In this document: in pieces, positions 54,657-63,395 of the stretch
Position numbering within the stretch: the first letter of the stretch is position 1
How the letters are laid out: each line of letters begins with the position of its first letter
The notes under the pieces: model-generated
Told to the model about the DNA's origin: nothing
The model's input: only the letters and a program-made list of their open reading frames with translations
Databases searched by the model: none
Assembly (NCBI RefSeq): GCF_001653795.1
Contig: NZ_CP011514.1
Coordinates: 4,048,279 to 4,112,278, forward strand
Source: Mitsuaria sp. 7
GTDB taxonomy: Bacteria; Pseudomonadota; Gammaproteobacteria; Burkholderiales; Burkholderiaceae_C
Length of the DNA stretch: 64,000 nt
Reading direction: 5' to 3'
Program-made: the position numbers and the translations under genes

Positions 54657-56744
54657 ATGATGGTCCAAGCGTCTTCGCCTTCCCTGCAGTCCCTGCTCGA
54701 CGACATGCTCACGCATGTGCCTTCGCTGGCGCATGCGGTCTACAACGGCCTGCAGGACGAGCTCAAGAGCCGACTCGAACACCACCAGCTGCTGGCCGGC
54801 TGGTCCAGGCGGCGCGCGAGCTTCGCCTCCGACTTCGAAGGCTCGCTCAGCCTCCTGCTGAAGATCGCCCGCGACGGCGGTGATCCGCTGCAGCGGGAGC
54901 GTCCGCCCCAGCGCGGCGGTGACCTGTCCTTCAGCCTCGTCGACGAGAGCCAGGCCCTGAAGGACGTCGCGATCGCGCATGTGATCACCGCGATCGAGGA
55001 CCAGTCCCGGGCCGAGCTGCACCAGCTGAGCAATTTCTTCGCCGCGCTGCGCGGCATCGCGCGACCGCTGAAGAACGACAACCCGTTGCGGGCCGCCCTG
55101 TTCGCGCAGGCGCTGGCGCGCACCATCGAAGGCGTGGACCTCGACGCCGACGGCCGCTACGCGCTGATGCGCCTGGCCGCGCAGCCGCTGGCCACCCGGC
55201 TGCAGCCGATCTACACCCTGCTCTGCCAGGGGCTGAGACAGGCGCATCTGAGCGGCATGCTGACCAGTCACGGCTCGGCCATCAAGGAATCGGAACTGCG
55301 CCTGCGCCAGTTCAAGACCCTGACCGACACCCCGACGCAGAACGCCACGCTGGACCAGGTCGCGATGAAGCTCGACCTGATGAACACGCGGGCCGCCGAA
55401 CTCGGATCGACCCGCGCCGCGGCGTCCCCCTCGCCGGCATCGGCCACGGGCGCCCTGGCTCCGCCGCCGCACAAGCTGGGGCCGGGCGTCGGCGCGCCGG
55501 GCACGGATCTGCTGTCGCGCCTGTACGACCAGATCCTGGCCGACGACAGCCTGCAGCCGCCGCTCAAGGTGCTGATGGGCCGCCTGCAGGTCGCGATCGT
55601 GCGGCTGTCCAAGACCGATCCCACGCTGCTGCGCCGACAGGACCATCCGACCTGGCAACTGCTGAACCGCTTGGCCGCGCACGGCGCGGGCTTCCGGCGC
55701 AGCGACGACGCGGAACTGAAGGCCTTCCTGCAGTTCCTCGATCGCGTGATCCAGCCGCTGCTGGACAGCGCGCATCCGTCGGCACTGCAGTTCCAGCAGG
55801 CCTTGACCGAGGTCGACGCCCACATCCGCGCCCAGGCGGAGGCACGAGGCCAGCGCAGCGCCGTGGCGCTCGAGCGCCTGGACCGCGAGCAGCGCCGCCA
55901 GGAATGGCAGCGCATGCTGCGCGACCAGCTGCAGCACCAGCTCGACGACGCCCAGGCGGGCAAGCTGATGCGGCGCTTCCTGCTCGGCCCGTGGGTCGAG
56001 GTCATCGCGCAGGCGATGGTCCAGCACGGCCGGGATGCGTCTGAACCGCAGACCTACATCGAACTCGTGGACGCACTGCTGCACAGCGTGGCGCCGCAAC
56101 CGGACGAGGCCGCCCGCGTGCGCCTGCGCGGCCAGTTGCCGGACCTCGTCCGTGCGCTGGACCGCGGCATGGATGCCATCGCGCTGCCGCCCATGCAGCG
56201 GCAGACCTTCCTCGACGAACTCATGCGCCAGCATGCCCGCGTGCTGCGCGGACTGCCGGCGGTGGAAGAGGCCGCGCCGGCCGTGCCCTCGCTGCGACGC
56301 CGGGCGCAGACGCCCGAGGAACTCCTGCAGCAGCTGCTCGACGAACGCGAATCGCAGCTTCCCTCGCGCTGGGCCTACGAGCGCGTCGACCGCGGCCAGT
56401 TGCCGACGGTGCCGGTGGCGCTCTACAGCGAGGAGCACTCGCCCCATGCGCACGCGGCGCTGCAGGACTGGATCGCCGGCGTGCACATCGGCGGCTGGTA
56501 CCACCTCTTCCACCAGAGCGAGTGGGTCACCGCGCAGATCGCGTGGATCAGCGACAGCCGGCAGATGTTCCTGTTCATCGGCCAGGTGGCGGAGGAGCGC
56601 CACTCGGTCACCCGCGGCGCGCTGGAGCAACTGGTCGCCGCCGGCCTGATCACGCAGCTGGAAGACGAGCCGCTGCTGCAGCGCGCGATCGGCACGCTGA
56701 TGCTGGACCTGGACCGCGCGCCGCCCAACGGCGACGATCACTGA
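54657..56744 (+). CDS. DUF1631 family protein
   Basis: 695 residues, soluble, rich in helices, Leu, Gln and Arg, without signal peptide. Matches the DUF1631 layout of Betaproteobacteria and Gammaproteobacteria: conserved helical N-terminus (SLLDDMLTHVPSLAHAVYNGLQDELKSR divided over a helix), a variable Ala/Pro linker near residue 270, and a conserved C-terminus (WIAGVHIGGWYHLF; MFLFIGQ) that recalls a PilZ-like beta fold. Function unknown. Start at ATG 54657 preferred since an earlier in-frame ATG overlaps the putative -10. Confidence 0.82.
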   Translation: MMVQASSPSLQSLLDDMLTHVPSLAHAVYNGLQDELKSRLEHHQLLAGWSRRRASFASDFEGSLSLLLKIARDGGDPLQRERPPQRGGDLSFSLVDESQALKDVAIAHVITAIEDQSRAELHQLSNFFAALRGIARPLKNDNPLRAALFAQALARTIEGVDLDADGRYALMRLAAQPLATRLQPIYTLLCQGLRQAHLSGMLTSHGSAIKESELRLRQFKTLTDTPTQNATLDQVAMKLDLMNTRAAELGSTRAAASPSPASATGALAPPPHKLGPGVGAPGTDLLSRLYDQILADDSLQPPLKVLMGRLQVAIVRLSKTDPTLLRRQDHPTWQLLNRLAAHGAGFRRSDDAELKAFLQFLDRVIQPLLDSAHPSALQFQQALTEVDAHIRAQAEARGQRSAVALERLDREQRRQEWQRMLRDQLQHQLDDAQAGKLMRRFLLGPWVEVIAQAMVQHGRDASEPQTYIELVDALLHSVAPQPDEAARVRLRGQLPDLVRALDRGMDAIALPPMQRQTFLDELMRQHARVLRGLPAVEEAAPAVPSLRRRAQTPEELLQQLLDERESQLPSRWAYERVDRGQLPTVPVALYSEEHSPHAHAALQDWIAGVHIGGWYHLFHQSEWVTAQIAWISDSRQMFLFIGQVAEERHSVTRGALEQLVAAGLITQLEDEPLLQRAIGTLMLDLDRAPPNGDDH

Positions 56745-56799
56745 CGATCACGGTCCGGAGACCGCCGGGGGCCTGCTCGCGGGCCCGGTTCGGGTCACA

Positions 56800-59214
56800 A
56801 TGCGCCCGCCTCGCGCCGTTGCCGCGGGGATGTCCCGCAGCCCGATGTCCGCCGTGTCCAGAGATTCCCGCGCCCTTCCCCGCCCTCACCGTTCCGGCCA
56901 CGTCCGCCGCCTGACGCTGGCGGCCGCCCTGACGGCCCTGACGGCGCTGACCGCCCTGGTCGCGCCGGTCGCACTCCTGGCGCAGACGGTCCCGCCCAAT
57001 CCTCCGCCGGGACCGGTGGCGACGCCGGCGGCCGAGCGCGCCCAGCGGCCCAAGCTCGGCCTGGTGCTGTCGGGCGGCGGCGCGCGCGGCCTGGCGCACG
57101 TCGGGATCCTGAAGGTGCTCGAGCGCGAGCGCATCCCCGTCGACATCGTCACCGGCACCTCGATGGGCGCGATCATCGGCGGCCTCTACGCCAGCGGCAT
57201 GTCGGCCGACGACCTCGATCGCGAGCTGTCGCGGATCGCGTGGGACCGCCTGTTCGCGAGCCGCGTCGACCGCCAGGATCTCTCGCAGCGCCGCAAGGAG
57301 GAGGACTTCGAGTTCTCCGCCACGATCGAGTTCGGCCTGCGCGACGGCGAAGTCCGCGTGCCCACCGGCACGCTCTCCAGCCGCGGGCTCGAGGCGCTGC
57401 TGCGCCGCTTGACGCTGCCGGTGCGGGACGTCCACCAGTTCGACCGCCTGCCGACGCCCTTCCGCGCCGTCTCCACCGACATGGAGAACGGCCACGAGCG
57501 CATCCTGGCCGAGGGCGATCTCGCGCTGGCGCTGCGCTCCAGCATGAGCGTGCCCGGCGTGTTCGCGCCGGTCGAGTGGGAGGACCGCATCCTCGGCGAC
57601 GGCGGCCTGGTCAACAACCTGCCGGTCGACGTCGCCCGCGAGATGGGCGCGACGCGCCTGATCGCGGTGAACGTCGGCACGCCGGTGGGCGGCCGAGACA
57701 CGTTGAACTCGCTGCTCGGGCTGACCGCGCAGATGATCAACATCCTCACCGAGCAGAACGTGCAGCGCTCCATCGCCAGCATGTCCGCCGGCGAGGACCT
57801 GCTGATCACGCCCAAGCTGGGCAAGCTGACCTCGGGCGATTTCGACAAGGTCCGCGACCTGATCCGCGCCGGCGAGGAAGCCGCCGAGGCGATGCTGCCG
57901 CAGTTGCGCGCCTATGCCGTCGACGAGCGCACCTACACGGACTGGCAGATCGCGCGCATCGGCACCAAGGCGCCGGGCGTGTTCCTCGCCGCGGTGAAGC
58001 TGGAAGGCTCCGACAACACCAACCCGGAGCGCTTCCGCACCCAGCTCGAATCGAAGCCGGGCCAGCCCTTCAACAACGAGACGGCGGAACGCGACATGCG
58101 CTTCCTGTCCTCCAGCGGCGACTACAACCGCGTCGACTATCACGTCGAACAGCGCGCCGAGGGCGAGACGCTGGTCTTCAACATGGAAGACAAGCCCTGG
58201 GGACCGAACTACTTCCGCGTCGGGATGGATCTGTCGACCGACTCCAGCGGCGACAGCTTCTTCAACCTGAGGCTGAGCCACAACCGCCACTGGCTGACCG
58301 ACAAGGGCACCGAGTGGCGCAACCAGATCACGATCGGCGAGACGCCGCGGCTCTACACCGAGCTGTACCACCCGCTGGGCCTGAAGCTGGGCGTGGCCGA
58401 CGACTGGTTCGTCAGCGCCTGGGGCGAGGCCAACCAGCGCAAGCAGATCGTCTATGACGACAACGACCCGGACAACGCCTCCGTGGGCCAGGCGCGGCTG
58501 GTGCGGCGCGACGCTTCGGTGGGCCTGGACCTGGGCCAGCCGTGGGGGCGCTGGGGCGAGGTGCGCCTGGGCGTCATCAGCCAGATCCGCCATGCGAAGC
58601 CGGACCTGATCACGCTGCTCACGCCGGACATGGGCAAGCTGCGCTGGACCAGCTACGAGCGCGGCTTCCGGCTCCGGACCGTCGTCGACCAGCTCGATTA
58701 CGCGAACTTCCCGCAGCACGGCTACCGCTTCACCGTCGAGGCACAGGGCGGCCGGCAGGACAACCGCAACCTCAACAGCGGCCGCTTCCTGCGGCTGAAC
58801 ACGGACGGGAACGTGGTGCGCAGCTTCGGCGGACACACGGTCAGCCTGTACGCACGCGCCGTGGCGTCGCAGCAGCCGGACGACACGGGCCTGGGCGGCT
58901 ACACGCTGGGCGGCTTCCACCAGCTCTCGGGCTACAACCCGAACCAGCTGAGCGGCAACTCGCTGCTGTTCACACGGGCGACCTACTACCGGCGGCTGAA
59001 CGACCAGCCCTTCCTGTCGCGCGGCTTCTTCATCGGCGGCACGCTCGAGGCAGGCAACACCTGGCTCTCGCACCGCGACATCAGCGTCAAGGACATGCGC
59101 TACGCGAGCAGCATCTTCCTGGGCTCGGACACGGGGCTGGGGCCGCTGTACGTGGGCATCGGCTACGCGCCGCGCGGCGGCACGGCGTTCTACGTGTTCA
59201 TCGGCCGGCCCTGA
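56800..59214 (+). CDS. Patatin-like phospholipase with C-terminal beta-barrel (type Vd autotransporter-like)
   Basis: 804 residues: signal peptide (hydrophobic run of repeated Leu-Thr-Ala), patatin domain with oxyanion loop SGGGARGLAHVG and nucleophile GTSMG (Ser121), catalytic Asp in LGDGGLVNN; then a POTRA-like domain (about 390-460) and a BamA-type barrel ending FYVFIGRP. This is the PlpD/FplA architecture, in which the lipase reaches the surface. Several in-frame starts precede the signal; the first gives the longest N-terminus. Confidence 0.9.
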   Translation: MRPPRAVAAGMSRSPMSAVSRDSRALPRPHRSGHVRRLTLAAALTALTALTALVAPVALLAQTVPPNPPPGPVATPAAERAQRPKLGLVLSGGGARGLAHVGILKVLERERIPVDIVTGTSMGAIIGGLYASGMSADDLDRELSRIAWDRLFASRVDRQDLSQRRKEEDFEFSATIEFGLRDGEVRVPTGTLSSRGLEALLRRLTLPVRDVHQFDRLPTPFRAVSTDMENGHERILAEGDLALALRSSMSVPGVFAPVEWEDRILGDGGLVNNLPVDVAREMGATRLIAVNVGTPVGGRDTLNSLLGLTAQMINILTEQNVQRSIASMSAGEDLLITPKLGKLTSGDFDKVRDLIRAGEEAAEAMLPQLRAYAVDERTYTDWQIARIGTKAPGVFLAAVKLEGSDNTNPERFRTQLESKPGQPFNNETAERDMRFLSSSGDYNRVDYHVEQRAEGETLVFNMEDKPWGPNYFRVGMDLSTDSSGDSFFNLRLSHNRHWLTDKGTEWRNQITIGETPRLYTELYHPLGLKLGVADDWFVSAWGEANQRKQIVYDDNDPDNASVGQARLVRRDASVGLDLGQPWGRWGEVRLGVISQIRHAKPDLITLLTPDMGKLRWTSYERGFRLRTVVDQLDYANFPQHGYRFTVEAQGGRQDNRNLNSGRFLRLNTDGNVVRSFGGHTVSLYARAVASQQPDDTGLGGYTLGGFHQLSGYNPNQLSGNSLLFTRATYYRRLNDQPFLSRGFFIGGTLEAGNTWLSHRDISVKDMRYASSIFLGSDTGLGPLYVGIGYAPRGGTAFYVFIGRP

Positions 59215-59250
59215 GCGGCATCGCCGGCCACGGGCCGGCGATGTGCGGGG

Positions 59251-60429
59251 TCAGGCCTTGCCGGCCTCGTCTTCCGCGACGTCATCCAAGGCTTCATCCG
59301 AGGCTTCATCCGAGTCGTCCTCGGCAGACTCGTCGTCCGACGCGCGCGGCTCGGCGTGCGCCCAGTCGTAGATGACCTCGGCGACGTCTTCCAGGCCCTG
59401 CTTGTTCAGCGCCGAAAACAGCGTGACGCCGATGTCGGAGTCCTCCGTCGCCAGCACGCCCAGGTCCTTCTGGACCTGCGCCAGGATGGCGGCGCCTTCC
59501 TTGCGGTTGAGCTTGTCGGCCTTGGTCAGTACGACCAGCAGGCTGACCTCGCCGGCGGTGACGCGGTCGGACACGTATTCGAGCAGCTGCTTGTCGAGGT
59601 CGGTCAATCCCAGGCGGGAGTCGACCATCAGCACCACGCCCGACAGCTCCTCGCGCTGGCCGAGGTAGTCGGCCATGACGCGCTGCCAGCGCAGCTTGGC
59701 GTCGCGCGCCACCGCGGCATAGCCATAGCCGGGCAGGTCGGCGAACAGCGCGTTGGGCGCGTCGCGCGGGCCCACCGCGAACAGGTTGATGTGCTGCGTG
59801 CGGCCCGGCGTCTTCGACGCGAAGGCCAGGCGCTTCTGCTGCGCCAGCGTGTTGACCGCCGTCGACTTGCCGGCGTTGGAACGGCCGACGAAGGCGATCT
59901 CCGGCAGGCCGCGCGGGGCCAGCGGGGCCAGGTCTTGCGCGCGCGCCTCGCCCTCGCCGACGTCCTCGCCGACCGCTTCGGATGCCGGGGCGTCTTCGGC
60001 GTCGCCTTCCGAGTCGGCTTGCGCCGCGCCGACGTCGGCGTCAAGCAACTCCTCGTCGAACTCGTCGAACCCGGCGGCCTCGGCCTCGGCCAGCGCCGCC
60101 TCCGCGCGCGCCCGGGCCTCACCCGGCAGCACGCCGTCGACCGGCAGGTGCTTGAGCTGGCTCGCGGTCGTCAGGAAACGCGCGGTGTGCGTCCAGGCCA
60201 GCGCGCGCTTGCCCGGCGTCATCGGCTCGGTGCTGGCGGTCTTCTTCACCGGCGGGGGCAGGCCTTGCGCCTTCGCCTTTTCGGCGTTCTTCGCACGGGC
60301 CTTGGCGGCCGCGCGCATACCCGTTTTCCCGGGGCCCTGCTTCTTCTTCAATGCGCCAGCGCGTCCCGCGCCACGGCCTGCGGGTTTCCCTGGGGCCGCA
60401 GGGGCGGGTTTCTTGTTGGAATCGGTCAT
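59251..60429 (-). CDS. engB: Ribosome-biogenesis GTPase EngB (YihA) with acidic insertion
   Basis: 392 residues against about 200-230 in the family. A Lys/Arg/Ala-rich extension (1-75) precedes RFLTTASQLKHLP, the normal EngB start; then an insertion of about 75 mainly acidic residues (97-173) separates it from GLPEIAFVGRSNAGKST (P-loop 182-190). G-motifs DLPGYG and TKAD follow, and the C-terminus is a second acidic tail (DDESAEDDSDEASDEA). GTPase core intact. Divergent from cytochrome c4. Confidence 0.92.
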   Translation of the reverse strand: MTDSNKKPAPAAPGKPAGRGAGRAGALKKKQGPGKTGMRAAAKARAKNAEKAKAQGLPPPVKKTASTEPMTPGKRALAWTHTARFLTTASQLKHLPVDGVLPGEARARAEAALAEAEAAGFDEFDEELLDADVGAAQADSEGDAEDAPASEAVGEDVGEGEARAQDLAPLAPRGLPEIAFVGRSNAGKSTAVNTLAQQKRLAFASKTPGRTQHINLFAVGPRDAPNALFADLPGYGYAAVARDAKLRWQRVMADYLGQREELSGVVLMVDSRLGLTDLDKQLLEYVSDRVTAGEVSLLVVLTKADKLNRKEGAAILAQVQKDLGVLATEDSDIGVTLFSALNKQGLEDVAEVIYDWAHAEPRASDDESAEDDSDEASDEALDDVAEDEAGKA

Positions 60430-60499
60430 CGGGCTGCGCGGGCTCTAAAGAGGTGCATTGTAAGATCCCGCGGTTGCGCTCACCCAACCCTCAACATTC

Positions 60500-61120
60500 A
60501 TGAAGACTGCCGCTTTCCTGTTGTCGAGCATGGTTTTGATGTCCGGCGCCGCCAACGCCAACGAACCCCCAGCAGCGGCCAAGCCCGATCTGACCAAGGG
60601 CCAGGCCATCAGCTCCCAGGTCTGTGCCGCCTGCCACACGGCGGACGGTACCCGGGGCAGTCCCGCCAATCCCATCATCGCCGGCCAGCACGCCGACTAC
60701 CTCGCCAAGCAATTGCACGAGTTCAAGTCGGGCAAGCGCAAGAACGCGGTGATGTCGGGCATGGCCGCGCCGCTGACGGATGACGACATCCGCAACGTCT
60801 CCGCGTTCTACGCCAGCAAGGGCTCCAAGCCCGGCTTCGCGAAGAACAAGGAGCTGATCACCCTGGGCGAGAAGATCTACCGGGGCGGCATCGCGGACAA
60901 GCAGGTGCCCGCCTGCGCCGGCTGTCACAGCCCGAACGGCGCCGGCATCCCGGCGCAGTACCCGCGCCTGGGCGGCCAGCACAGCGACTACACCGAGGCC
61001 CAGCTGACGGCGTTCCGCGCCGGTGGCCGCCCCAACAGCCCGCAGATGCTGGCCATCGCCGCCAAGATGAGCGACCGCGAGATCAAGGCGGTCTCGGACT
61101 ACATCGCCGGCCTGCGCTGA
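60500..61120 (+). CDS. Diheme cytochrome c4
   Basis: 206 residues with signal peptide (to GAANA). Two class I heme sites: CAACH at 42-46 and CAGCH at 139-143, each followed by a Met-bearing axial region (MSGMAAP; MLAIAAKM). Periplasmic electron carrier, commonly donating to terminal oxidases. Placed directly before the ResB-CcsB genes that attach heme to such proteins, with a terminator between. Confidence 0.95.
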   Translation: MKTAAFLLSSMVLMSGAANANEPPAAAKPDLTKGQAISSQVCAACHTADGTRGSPANPIIAGQHADYLAKQLHEFKSGKRKNAVMSGMAAPLTDDDIRNVSAFYASKGSKPGFAKNKELITLGEKIYRGGIADKQVPACAGCHSPNGAGIPAQYPRLGGQHSDYTEAQLTAFRAGGRPNSPQMLAIAAKMSDREIKAVSDYIAGLR

Positions 61121-61166
61121 GCGATCGCCCGCGGGGCGCACCTTTCGGGGAAGCTTCCGACGAACG

Positions 61167-61199
61167 AGGCCGGTGATCCGATCACCGGCCTTCGCTTTT
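61167..61199 (+). terminator. Terminator behind the cytochrome c4 gene
   Basis: 12-bp perfect inverted repeat AGGCCGGTGATC / GATCACCGGCCT followed by TCGCTTTT. Separates cytochrome c4 from resB. Confidence 0.82.
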
Positions 61200-61237
61200 G
61201 CCGGCCCTCGCCCGATTCGTCACCCGGGGCAACGAGA

Positions 61238-63394
61238 ATGCCGGCCATGACCGAGAAGTCCCCCGAGAGTCCTCCCCGCCAGCCAGCCCGGACCGCCCAG
61301 GCGGTCGCGCGCGTCGCGCTCGACGACGCGATGGAGCTCGTGGCGTCGATGCGCTTCGCCATCGCGCTGCTGACGGTGCTGTGCATCGCCTCCGTGATCG
61401 GCACCGTCGTGCAGCAGCGCCAGCCGATGCCCAACTACGTCAACCAGTTCGGACCGTTCTGGTCGGAGCTGTTCGGCAAGTTCGACCTCTACACCGTCTA
61501 CAGCGCCTGGTGGTTCCTGCTGATGCTGGGTTTCCTGGTCGTGTCGACCAGCCTGTGCATCGCGCGCCATACGCCCAAGATCCTGCGCGACCTGAAGACC
61601 TACAAGGAGTCGATGCGCGAGCAATCGATCCAGGCCTTCAAGCACAAGGCGCTGGGATACCTGCACATGAATCCGGAGGCCGCGCTCGGCCAGATCAACG
61701 CGTGGCTGAGCGCCGAGGGCTGGAAGGCCCGCGCCCAGGTGCGCAACGGCGGCGTGATGATCGGGGCGCGCAAGGGCTCGGCGCACAAGATCGGCTATCT
61801 GGCGGCGCATTCGGCCATCGTGCTGATCTGCCTGGGCGGGCTGTTCGACGGCGACCTGGTCGTGCGCGTGATGATGTGGGCGCAGGGCAAGCACATCTAC
61901 CAGGGCGACGACCTCACCAAGGTCACCGACATCAACCGCCTGACGCCGGCCAACCCGAGCTTCCGCGGCAACCTGTACGTGCCCGAGGGCAGCCGCTCGT
62001 CGACGGCGCTGATCTCGATGCCCAGCGGCGTCGTGGTGCAGGACCTGCCCTTCGACGTGGAGCTCAAGAAGTTCATCGTCGAGTACTACTCGACCGGCAT
62101 GCCCAAGCTGTTCGCCAGCGACGTCATCCTGCACGACCGCCGCGACGGTTCAACGACCAAGGCCACCGTCAAGGTCAACGAGCCGGTGACCTACCGCGGC
62201 GTGACGCTCTACCAGAGCAGTTTCGAGGACGGCGGCTCCACGCTGAAGCTCAAGCTGCGCGCGCTGCAGGCGGCGCATGACACGCCGCTGGAAGGCAAGG
62301 TCAACGGCACGACGACGCTGACGGCGGACGGCGAGAAATACGGGCTCGAGTTCACCGGGCTGCGCGTCATCAACGTCGAGAACTTCGCCGACGACGGCAA
62401 GGACAAGAACGGCACCGACGTGCGCAAGGTCGACCTGGTCGGCCGGCTGGAGCAGCACCTGGGCTCGGGCGCCAACCTCGAAGGCAAGAAGACGCTGCGC
62501 AACGTCGGTCCCTCGTTCAGCTACAAGCTGCGCGACGCCAGCGGCCAGGCGCGCGAGTACAGCAACTACATGCTGCCGCTGGAGCTGGACGGCCACCGCG
62601 TGATCCTGCTGGGCGTGCGCGACACGCTGTCGGACAGCTTCCGCTACCTGCGCATCCCCGTGGACGGCAAGGACAGCATGGAAGGCTGGCTGGCGCTGCG
62701 GCGCGGGCTGGCCGATCCGGCGCAGCGGCTGCAGGCGGCCCGGAGCTACGCGCTGGGCGCGAGCCCGCCGGACAAGCCGGCGATGCAGGCGCAGCTGGAG
62801 GCGACCGCGCTGCGGACGCTGACGCTGTTCGCCGGCGCCGAGGGCCTGAAGGCCGATGCGCCCGCGCAGGGCGCGGCGGTGGGCGGCCTGCCGGCGCTGT
62901 CGCAGTTCATCGAGCGCGAGGTCCCCGAAGGCGAGCGCGCCCGCGTGTCCGAGGTGCTGCTGCGCATCCTCAACGGCAGCCTGTTCGAGCTCCACAAGCA
63001 GGCCGAGGAACAGCTCGGCCATCCGGCGCCCCAGCCGGGCGAGGCGACGCAGGCCTTCATGACGCAGTCGGTGATGTCGCTGTCGGACGCGATGTTCTAT
63101 CCGGCGCCGGTCGTCATCCAGCTGGACGATTTCCAGCAGGTGCAGGCCAGCGTGTTCCAGGTGACGCGCGCGCCGGGGCAGACGCTGGTCTACCTCGGAG
63201 CGGTATTGCTCATCATCGGCGTGTTTGCGATGCTCTACATCAAGGAACGCCGGCTGTGGCTGTGGCTGGAAGCCGCGCCGGGCCGGAACGAACAGACCCG
63301 CGTCCGCATGGCGCTGTCCAGCAACCGCGATACCCCCGACCTGCCCGTCGAATTCGAATCGCTCAAGCAGCGTCTGCTGCATGAGGAGGCCTGA
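61238..63394 (+). CDS. resB: Cytochrome c biogenesis protein ResB
   Basis: 718 residues: three N-terminal helices (AIALLTVLCIASVIGTVVQQ; AWWFLLMLGFLVVSTSLCIA; IGYLAAHSAIVLICLGGLF), a large periplasmic part, and a last helix (TLVYLGAVLLIIGVFAMLYI). Conserved PNYVNQFGPFW and HKxG region match ResB/Ccs1 of system II. With CcsB it moves heme across the membrane and ligates it to apocytochrome. Stop lies one base before the ccsB start. Confidence 0.93.
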   Translation: MPAMTEKSPESPPRQPARTAQAVARVALDDAMELVASMRFAIALLTVLCIASVIGTVVQQRQPMPNYVNQFGPFWSELFGKFDLYTVYSAWWFLLMLGFLVVSTSLCIARHTPKILRDLKTYKESMREQSIQAFKHKALGYLHMNPEAALGQINAWLSAEGWKARAQVRNGGVMIGARKGSAHKIGYLAAHSAIVLICLGGLFDGDLVVRVMMWAQGKHIYQGDDLTKVTDINRLTPANPSFRGNLYVPEGSRSSTALISMPSGVVVQDLPFDVELKKFIVEYYSTGMPKLFASDVILHDRRDGSTTKATVKVNEPVTYRGVTLYQSSFEDGGSTLKLKLRALQAAHDTPLEGKVNGTTTLTADGEKYGLEFTGLRVINVENFADDGKDKNGTDVRKVDLVGRLEQHLGSGANLEGKKTLRNVGPSFSYKLRDASGQAREYSNYMLPLELDGHRVILLGVRDTLSDSFRYLRIPVDGKDSMEGWLALRRGLADPAQRLQAARSYALGASPPDKPAMQAQLEATALRTLTLFAGAEGLKADAPAQGAAVGGLPALSQFIEREVPEGERARVSEVLLRILNGSLFELHKQAEEQLGHPAPQPGEATQAFMTQSVMSLSDAMFYPAPVVIQLDDFQQVQASVFQVTRAPGQTLVYLGAVLLIIGVFAMLYIKERRLWLWLEAAPGRNEQTRVRMALSSNRDTPDLPVEFESLKQRLLHEEA

Positions 63395-63395
63395 C

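Noticed and set aside
54651..56741. Long open frame opposite the DUF1631 gene
   Set aside because: No domain or ribosome-binding site; mirrors the codon structure of the plus-strand gene.
56910..56990. Tandem Leu-Thr-Ala repeat in the patatin gene as a regulatory repeat
   Set aside because: It is the hydrophobic core of a signal peptide, where such low complexity is common.
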